Source of the DNA: Flavobacterium psychrophilum
GTDB lineage: Bacteria; Bacteroidota; Bacteroidia; Flavobacteriales; Flavobacteriaceae
Direction of reading: 5' to 3'
Assembly (NCBI GenBank): GCA_945866505.1
Contig: CAMBHH010000107.1
Span: 1 to 11,813 of the forward strand
Length of the DNA stretch: 11,813 nt
The notes beneath the pieces are model-generated. The model saw only the letters and a list, made by a program, of their open reading frames with translations, was not told the origin of the DNA and made no database searches. The number at the start of each line of letters is the position of its first letter. Position 1 is the first letter of the stretch. Below are positions 6,784 to 11,813 of the stretch, in pieces. The translations under genes were made by a program, and so were the position numbers.

Positions 6784-7119
6784 TAAATAAACATACGATT
6801 ATTAAAAACAACTACACTTAATTTAAAAATAAATACGCTAGTATTAAAAATAATACCACTTAAAATCTAAATTATCACACAAATATTAAAAATAATGACG
6901 TACAATATATATATAAACACATAATTATTAAAAATTAGTACATCCAATGTCTAAATATATACACAAGTATCAAAAATTATAGCATTATATATCTAAATAA
7001 ACACGCAAGAATCATAAATTATTAAATAATTTATTTAAATAAAAACTTATGTATCAAATATAATGACATTAAATGTATAAATAAAAACGTAAGTACTAAA
7101 AATAATTATTCCCAATCAT
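6784..7119. repeat. Degenerate tandem array, 8 units of exactly 42 bp
   Basis: Units start at 6784, 6826, 6868, 6910, 6952, 6994, 7036 and 7078. Each opens with a TAAATAAACAC-like block. A central core, usually (A/G)TATTAAAAATAAT or a close variant, starts its ATTAAAAA at 6801, 6843, 6885, 6927, 6969, 7011, 7053 and 7095, so the period is 42 bp throughout without any insertion or deletion. Units differ at many positions, so the array is old. A degraded ninth unit with AGTATTGAG is visible at about 7129, five bases out of register, and a partial one may lie at 6759-6783. Stops fall in the frame that is open in the consensus, so the array is probably not coding. Confidence 0.88.
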
Positions 7120-7157
7120 AGTCTTGATAGTATTGAGACAATAAAATCTTAATTTAA

Positions 7158-7336
7158 CCCGTTGGGTGTAATTAGTTTTTGATCATAATTTTCCGCCAGT
7201 TCGAGTGATTTTCGATAGAAAATCGTATCGAGAACGAGATAAACTTCATTAAAAACGGTTCTCGATACATTTTTTGTTCCGTTTTACTTCACAAAAAACA
7301 CTCGAACTGACGTTTTTAATAATTACACCCAACGGG
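7158..7336. mobile_element. MITE-like element with 17-bp terminal inverted repeats
   Basis: The left end CCCGTTGGGTGTAATTA (7158-7174) is repeated perfectly inverted at 7320-7336. The 9-bp sequence TTAATTTAA flanks both ends directly (7149-7157 and 7337-7345) and looks like a target-site duplication. The interior holds further inverted pairs: CAGTTCGAGTG (7197-7207) with 7299-7309, and GTATCGAGAAC (7225-7235) with 7258-7268. The element is 179 bp and has no reading frame for a transposase, so it would be a non-autonomous element moved in trans. A REP/BIME-type palindromic repeat is the alternative. It lies between the tandem array and the radical SAM remnant. Confidence 0.75.
7207..7224. repeat. 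Small hairpin inside the MITE-like element
   Basis: GATTTTC (7207-7213) and GAAAATC (7218-7224) pair around a GATA loop. It sits between the CAGTTCGAGTG and GTATCGAGAAC blocks on the left half only; the right half has no matching hairpin at the same place. Confidence 0.5.
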
Positions 7337-7341
7337 TTAAT

Positions 7342-7593
7342 TTAATATGGTTTGGGTGGTTGTTTAATGTTTGTTGCTGCTGAACCAAAAATATTAACCG
7401 TTCGTTCTTTCGAAAAAAATTCAATATCACTTTTATGCCTAAATCCGCTATATATTGCCGAAATGTTTTTGGTATTCAAAAACCCTTTAATATACGCAGT
7501 TACTGGATAGGGTGTATTCAGTTGGGTAAAGGGTGGCGTGATGAGAAATACTTGGGCTTTCAAAAGAAAATGTTTTGTGCAATAATAGAACAT
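7342..7593 (-). pseudogene. Remnant of a second radical SAM gene (5' part)
   Basis: Bases about 7406-7548 match 6247-6389 of the intact radical SAM gene at a constant offset of 1159, in the same orientation. LITPPFTQLNTPYP, then TAYIKGFLNTKNISA is shared, with a single A-to-V change in the first 30 shared residues. Over about 90 bp I count seven mismatches, six of them synonymous. Further in, one added and one lost base put about nine codons out of frame (SGFRHKSD against ADLGIEVI), and the match fades after FSKE. The frame then ends in the flank of the MITE-like element, so about 95% of the gene is missing. Its first residues also differ from the intact copy, and no regulator gene precedes it. 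Confidence 0.8.
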
Positions 7594-7627
7594 ATTTAGA
7601 GTTGTTTAGCAAAATGATTTAAATGTT

Positions 7628-7647
7628 AAGTTTTGTATGTAAAACTT
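7628..7647. promoter_or_regulatory. Inverted repeat just upstream of the surface-protein promoter
   Basis: AAGTTTT (7628-7634) and AAAACTT (7641-7647) are inverted around a 6-bp spacer. It ends about 11 bp before the candidate -33 element, where an activator could bind. In such AT-rich DNA it may be chance. Confidence 0.25.
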
Positions 7648-7658
7648 TAATTACATTT

Positions 7659-7686
7659 TTGTTTTGTAGATATTTAATTACATTTG
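7659..7686 (+). promoter_or_regulatory. Bacteroidetes-type promoter for the large surface protein
   Basis: TTG (7659-7661) is followed after 17 bp by TACATTTG (7679-7686), a full match to the TAnnTTTG -7 box. Transcription would start a few bases later, leaving a leader of roughly 10-15 nt before the ATG at 7706. There is no clear Shine-Dalgarno site, as is usual in this phylum. Confidence 0.6.
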
Positions 7687-7705
7687 CAATCTCCAAATCA
7701 GTCCA

Positions 7706-9637
7706 ATGAGACCTAAATTACTTTTGCTGTTTTTATTTTTCGCAAGCTATGCATTTGCTCAAAGCAAAAATCAATCTATTGGTTTTAAGGAAAACAAAGG
7801 ACAGATTATTGACCAAAAAGGAAAACCAAATCCTGAGGTAAAATACTTGTTGAATACTAGCGGTTTGAATGTTCAAATAAAAACCAATGGGTTTTCGTAT
7901 GATATATATGAAACCAAAAAGCATCCTTTAACGGAAAAGCAAAAAGCGAAACTTCGTCCGTCATTGCATCCTGAAACAGAAAAAGAAAAACTTCCTGACT
8001 ATACTTTAGAATACATTTACCACAGAATAGACATTGATTTTGTGAATTCTAATCCCAAAGTGGAACTCATTACAGAACAAAAATCGAAGGATTACGACAA
8101 CTATTACAATATTCCCAATAAGCCTGAGGGTGTTTTGATGGTGCATCAGTACCAACAAATTACCTATAAAAATATTTATCCCAATATTGATGTGGTTTTC
8201 TCGATTCCCGAAGACAGTTTGAAGGCGGTGGAGTACAATTTTGTGGTGCATCCAAAAGGAAAAATATCGGACATTCAAATGCAATTTAATGGTGCTAAAA
8301 CGGAGTTGGTGGATAATAAAATACGAATGCAAGTTCGTTTTGGAGCAATGGAAGAAACCCTGCCGATGAGCTGGACAGAAGACGGGAAAAACAAAAAGGA
8401 AATTGCTATTGGTTATACCAAAATCAAGAAAAATGTGTATGGTTTTGCAAGTGCTGAAAATGTATCTGGTAAAACAGTGGTCATTGATCCTGTGCCTACA
8501 AGGTTGTGGGGGACGTATTACGGAGAGGGCAACAGTGTTACCTTTGGAGATGTTGATTGTGATGCAAATGGCAATACCTATCTCGTTGGTTATACATCGA
8601 TGGAAAATTCATTTGGATTTTACGCAACTTCTGGAGCGCATCAAGCAGCCGGTTTAAAAGAATACGATGGAGTCATTGCTAAATTTGATTCTAACGGCAA
8701 AAGGATTTGGGGAACTTACTATGGTGGGGAAAGTTATGATTATATTAATTCAATTATAGTTGACAAACAAAATGACTTTATAATTACAGGTTCAACTGAA
8801 AGTACAACAAATATTTCAACTATCGGATCCTATAAAGAAAATTCATCTGGTGGTAATAAAGTCTTTTTAGCCAAATTTAATTCTTTAGGAATTAGAACTT
8901 GGGCTACTTATTTTGGAGGAGATTATGGAGTCGTAGAAGCAACTGATATTGACATAGATAGTAGTAACAACATTTATATTGTAGGTATAACAGATAGCAA
9001 GTTGGGAATTTCAATAAATAACAGTTTCCAAACTTTATTAAATCACGTTCAATATAATAATTCGAGTTATGATGGATTTTTAACTAAATTTAATTCAAAT
9101 GGAAATCTGATATGGAGCACTTATGTTGGAGGAGAAAATCACGATTACATCAATACTATCAAAGTTGGTATTGACCATCTGGTTTTAGGAGGAATGACAT
9201 ACAGTAAAAATTATATTTCTACACCAAACACTTTTCAAACCAACAATTTCAATAATTGGATAGATGGTACCGTTTACAAATTCAATTTAAATGGAGACAG
9301 AATATGGAGTACTTATTATGGTGGTGAAGGTTTAGATGAACTTACGTCAATCGAACTAGATGATCAAGATAATATCTATATGGGAGGCTATACAAACAGC
9401 AAAAACAATATTGCAACTCCAGGTAGTTTTGATGAAATCAATAATTTAGGATCTACTGGTAAAGGATTTATTGTAAAACTAAATAAAGATGGACAACGGA
9501 TTTGGGGATCCTACTTTGGAGAAGCCACTATACTATATTCAATAATTTTTAAAAATAATTTCTTGTATTTAGGAGGTATGGGAAATGATCCTGTTTGGGG
9601 GGGGATCAAAATCTATAACAACTCCTTGTACATATAA
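7706..9637 (+). CDS. Secreted SBBP beta-propeller surface protein, N-terminal part (frame broken)
   Basis: The frame encodes 643 residues. A signal peptide (MRPKLLLLFLFFASYAFAQ) is followed by a DUF7948-like domain at about 20-265 (FKENKGQIIDQKGK, YKNIYPNIDVVFS, GFASAENVSGKTVVIDP). From residue 266 come SBBP-type propeller blades, each opening with a variant of RIWGTYYGG and closing with AKFDSNG-like strands: TRLWGTYYGE, KRIWGTYYGG, IRTWATYFGG, NLIWSTYVGG, DRIWSTYYGG and QRIWGSYFGE. Inside the sixth blade the frame meets eight Gs (9597-9604), leaves homology and stops after NNSLYI. The rest of the protein is in the frame ending at 11786. Removing one G restores a 1,359-residue protein. In the 8-G form the product lacks blade 7, the Ig-like domains and the T9SS tail, so it would not be exported to the surface. 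Confidence 0.8.
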   Translation: MRPKLLLLFLFFASYAFAQSKNQSIGFKENKGQIIDQKGKPNPEVKYLLNTSGLNVQIKTNGFSYDIYETKKHPLTEKQKAKLRPSLHPETEKEKLPDYTLEYIYHRIDIDFVNSNPKVELITEQKSKDYDNYYNIPNKPEGVLMVHQYQQITYKNIYPNIDVVFSIPEDSLKAVEYNFVVHPKGKISDIQMQFNGAKTELVDNKIRMQVRFGAMEETLPMSWTEDGKNKKEIAIGYTKIKKNVYGFASAENVSGKTVVIDPVPTRLWGTYYGEGNSVTFGDVDCDANGNTYLVGYTSMENSFGFYATSGAHQAAGLKEYDGVIAKFDSNGKRIWGTYYGGESYDYINSIIVDKQNDFIITGSTESTTNISTIGSYKENSSGGNKVFLAKFNSLGIRTWATYFGGDYGVVEATDIDIDSSNNIYIVGITDSKLGISINNSFQTLLNHVQYNNSSYDGFLTKFNSNGNLIWSTYVGGENHDYINTIKVGIDHLVLGGMTYSKNYISTPNTFQTNNFNNWIDGTVYKFNLNGDRIWSTYYGGEGLDELTSIELDDQDNIYMGGYTNSKNNIATPGSFDEINNLGSTGKGFIVKLNKDGQRIWGSYFGEATILYSIIFKNNFLYLGGMGNDPVWGGIKIYNNSLYI

Positions 9638-11786
9638 AAAAGAAGGAAATTCATCAGGCTATATAGGTAAAATTTCTACTGATGGTAATCTAATTATGGG
9701 CACTTTTGTTGGAGGTGGAAATCAATATTCCGAAAACAAAATTTGTTTAGACAATAATGATAATATTGTGATAGGAGGAACAACATCAACATATTATATT
9801 GAAACCGATCCTGATTCTTACCAGCCCAAAATGTTAGGTAATATAAATTTCTACTTAATGAAATTTACGGAAGAAAGTACTACAGGTGGTCTGCCAATTC
9901 CAGAAAGCAACTCCCCAATCTGCATTGGCAAAACATTAGAACTAAAAGCATCTGGTGGAACCAATTATTCTTGGACAGGACCAAATGGTTTTAATTCATC
10001 TGACCAAAACCCAATTATCCCAAATGCATCCGCCGCCAATAACGGTCAGTATTCTTGTTCAATTACTGGAACTGGAGGTTGCGATGGCGTTGTAACAGTT
10101 GATATCATAGTTGAAGACAATCAACCACCCGTTCCAAACCTCGCAACACTCCCAACAATAGCTGGCGATTGCAAAACTCAAATCACAACAATCCCAACGG
10201 CAACAGATGCTTGTGCAGGAGCCATTACAGCCACAACTACAAGTCCGATTTCTTATAGTTTACCCGGAACTTATACCATTGTTTGGAATTACAATGATGG
10301 AAATGGGAATTCGGTTCTTCAAAACCAAACGGTTATCATTAACAGTCAACCACTACCAACTACAACTTCTCCACAAACCTTCTGCATCCAACAAAATGCA
10401 ATTATAAGTTCAATAGCCGTTACAGGGCAAAACATAAAATGGTACGATGCTTTGACCAATGGAAATCTTATTGCTAATACCGATCTTTTACAAAACGGTA
10501 TCACCTATTATGCCTCGCAAACTATTAACGGCTGCGAGAGCGAAAGAGTTCCTGTGGTAATCAATATTCAAAATACAGCAATGCCAACGGCAATTTCTCC
10601 CCAAACTTTTTGCTCTAGCCAAAACCCAACTTTAAATACTATTGCAATTACAGGAACTGCCATAAAATGGTATGATAGTTCAATTGCAGGAGGTATTTTA
10701 CCCGATTCGACTCCGTTGCAAGATGGAAAAACCTATTATGCAACTCAAACTGTCAATGGTTGTGAAAGCCCAACCCGATTAGCCATAACCATTTCGCTAA
10801 TTGCTACTTTACCCGCAAATAATTATAACGATTTTTTCTGTGATGATTTGAATGATGGAACTGAAACCGTAGATTTAAGCAGCTATGACGCTAAAGTTAT
10901 TGCAAGTACAAGCGGTTATTTTTTCACGTATTACAAATCTATTTCTGGTGCAGAAAAGGAAACTGCTAGCGATAGAATAACTAATTTCTCTAGCTATAAA
11001 TTGGCTTTGGGAGAGAACAAAATTTATGTTCGCATCAATTCAAACACGCCTTGCCATGCTGTTGCAACATTGACATTAACACTTTTTGCAAAACCTTTTA
11101 TCAATATTCAAGACATTGTTCCCATTTGCGAAAACAAAAAAATTACCATTGATGCAGGCGCAGGTTTCGATCATTATCTGTGGTCCACTGGAGATAAAAC
11201 ACAGACCATAACTGTTGAAAATCCTGGTAGTTTTTCGATTAAATTAACCAATGATTATAACTCTTTTTCCTGTGAAAGTACTAAAAACTTCGAGGTAAAA
11301 AAATCTGAGAAAGCCATTATCAATTCTGTTGAAACTACAGATTGGACAGACAAAGAAAATACAATAATCGTAAACATTGCGGCAACTAATACTGGCAACT
11401 ATGACTATTCTATTGACGGTGTTAATTATCAAACTAGCAATCAATTCTCAGGACTAAGCAGCGGAAAATATACGGTTTGGGTCAGAGACCAATACGGCTG
11501 CGAGCCTTCAACAGAAGAAGTTTACTTATTGATGTATCCAAAATTCTTCACCCCAAACGGTGATGGATACAATGACACTTGGAAAATTAAATTTTCTGAT
11601 TTTGAAACAGGGCTAAGTGTGAATATATTTGACCGTTATGGGAAATTAATTAAAAATCTAAGCACCAATACTGACAGTTGGGACGGAACTTATAACGGAA
11701 TTCAACTTCCCGCCACCGATTATTGGTTTGTGGTTACAAGAGCTAACGGACAAGAATACAAAGGGCATTTTAGTTTGAAAAGGTAA
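9585..11786 (+). CDS. C-terminal part of the same surface protein: Ig-like domains and T9SS type B tail
   Basis: This open frame has no credible start of its own: the ATG at 9585 lies inside the upstream frame and no signal peptide follows. True homology begins right after the G-run (GGSKSITTPCTYKKEGN) with the rest of blade 6 and blade 7 (NLIMGTFVGGG to FYLMKFTEE). Next come an Ig-like domain (PICIGKTLELKASGGTNYSWTG), a domain opening DNQPPVPN with PTATDACAGAITATT and GTYTIVWNYNDGNGN, and two similar Ig-like repeats (SPQTFC, then KWYDA and TYYASQTINGCES). More beta-rich sequence leads to the gliding-motility-type T9SS B sorting domain at the end (YPKFFTPNGDGYNDTW, VNIFDRYGKLIKNL, ATDYWFVVTR, YKGHFSLKR). 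The whole would be a cell-surface or secreted adhesin-like protein. Confidence 0.8.
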   Translation: MILFGGGSKSITTPCTYKKEGNSSGYIGKISTDGNLIMGTFVGGGNQYSENKICLDNNDNIVIGGTTSTYYIETDPDSYQPKMLGNINFYLMKFTEESTTGGLPIPESNSPICIGKTLELKASGGTNYSWTGPNGFNSSDQNPIIPNASAANNGQYSCSITGTGGCDGVVTVDIIVEDNQPPVPNLATLPTIAGDCKTQITTIPTATDACAGAITATTTSPISYSLPGTYTIVWNYNDGNGNSVLQNQTVIINSQPLPTTTSPQTFCIQQNAIISSIAVTGQNIKWYDALTNGNLIANTDLLQNGITYYASQTINGCESERVPVVINIQNTAMPTAISPQTFCSSQNPTLNTIAITGTAIKWYDSSIAGGILPDSTPLQDGKTYYATQTVNGCESPTRLAITISLIATLPANNYNDFFCDDLNDGTETVDLSSYDAKVIASTSGYFFTYYKSISGAEKETASDRITNFSSYKLALGENKIYVRINSNTPCHAVATLTLTLFAKPFINIQDIVPICENKKITIDAGAGFDHYLWSTGDKTQTITVENPGSFSIKLTNDYNSFSCESTKNFEVKKSEKAIINSVETTDWTDKENTIIVNIAATNTGNYDYSIDGVNYQTSNQFSGLSSGKYTVWVRDQYGCEPSTEEVYLLMYPKFFTPNGDGYNDTWKIKFSDFETGLSVNIFDRYGKLIKNLSTNTDSWDGTYNGIQLPATDYWFVVTRANGQEYKGHFSLKR
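9597..9604 (+). repeat. Poly-G tract (8 G) at the frame break
   Basis: Eight Gs in a row fall exactly where the two frames of the surface protein must join. With seven (or ten) Gs the frames fuse as NDPVWGGSKSITT; with eight the protein ends 11 codons later. The run is striking in such AT-rich DNA and is a typical site for slipped-strand mispairing. Confidence 0.8.
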
Positions 11787-11813
11787 AAATTGTTCCTACT
11801 TCTTTCGAAAATA

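Larger units (their letters stand above)
6753..7341. other. Non-coding block holding a tandem array and a MITE-like element
   Basis: Almost 590 bp lie between the regulator start codon and the radical SAM remnant, with no supported gene on either strand. Nearly all of it is accounted for by the 42-bp repeat array (6784-7119, with eroded edges on both sides) and the inverted-repeat element (7158-7336). The promoter of the regulator must lie in or next to the array, but I could not find a good -33/-7 pair there. Confidence 0.7.

Noticed and set aside
6784..7119. The 42-bp array as a CRISPR array
   Set aside because: There is no alternation of constant repeats and unique spacers: similarity is spread over the whole 42-bp unit, with variation everywhere. 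No cas gene is present.
6786..7121. The 42-bp array as a coding region of 14-residue repeats
   Set aside because: The frame open in the consensus has stops in units 1, 2, 4 and 6 and just after unit 8, with no start or upstream gene. At most it is a long-dead coding repeat.
6182..7169. Shared 9-mer GTTGGGTGT in the heptamer run and in the MITE terminal repeat
   Set aside because: The word occurs at 6182-6190, 6210-6218 and 7161-7169, but the flanks do not match. It may be chance between two GT-rich motifs, so I do not claim a common origin.
9597..9604. Programmed -1 ribosomal frameshifting at the G-run
   Set aside because: Joining the two frames needs a +1 shift (skipping one base), not -1. 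A slippery -1 site would lead into the third frame. Length change of the G-run explains the data more simply.
9585..11786. The second half of the surface protein as an independent gene
   Set aside because: Its first ATG lies inside the upstream frame, no signal peptide follows, and the sequence starts in the middle of a propeller blade, so it is the continuation of the gene starting at 7706.

Overview
The window looks like chromosomal DNA of a flavobacterium-like Bacteroidetes. The DNA is AT-rich, Shine-Dalgarno sites are weak, and two proteins carry type IX secretion (T9SS) sorting domains: type A on the DOMON protein and type B, gliding-motility style, on the large surface protein. A promoter of the Bacteroidetes TTG/TAnnTTTG kind lies before the large surface gene. 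No rRNA, tRNA, CRISPR array or intact transposase gene was seen.

Left part (1-3972). After a possible gene tail at the edge and about 400 bp without a convincing gene, six genes read leftwards with short gaps, apparently as one operon. In transcription order they are: an exported ankyrin-repeat protein, a T9SS-exported DOMON protein with candidate haem ligands, a membrane-anchored OB-fold protein, a DUF5777-type outer-membrane beta-barrel, a single-haem cytochrome c lipoprotein, and a periplasmic YceI-family protein. All six have an export or membrane signal. Two are probable haem proteins and one belongs to a polyisoprenoid/quinone-binding family, so the set reads as an uncharacterised envelope redox module.

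Middle part (4191-7705). A small Xre-type regulator gene and a 736-codon radical SAM gene read leftwards as a pair, 9 bp apart. The radical SAM gene carries two in-frame runs of heptanucleotide repeats. Upstream of the regulator lies a non-coding block with two notable structures: eight units of a degenerate tandem repeat with an exact 42-bp period, and a MITE-like element of about 180 bp with 17-bp terminal inverted repeats and an apparent 9-bp target duplication. Beyond this element is a decayed remnant of a second copy of the radical SAM gene's 5' end.

Right part (7706-11786). A large secreted surface protein reads rightwards: signal peptide, DUF7948-like N-terminal domain, SBBP-type beta-propeller, Ig-like domains and a T9SS type B tail. 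The frame is broken at a run of eight Gs inside the sixth propeller blade. Removing one G restores a continuous 1,359-residue protein with exactly seven blades, which points to a phase-variable gene, a recent mutation, or a homopolymer sequencing error.
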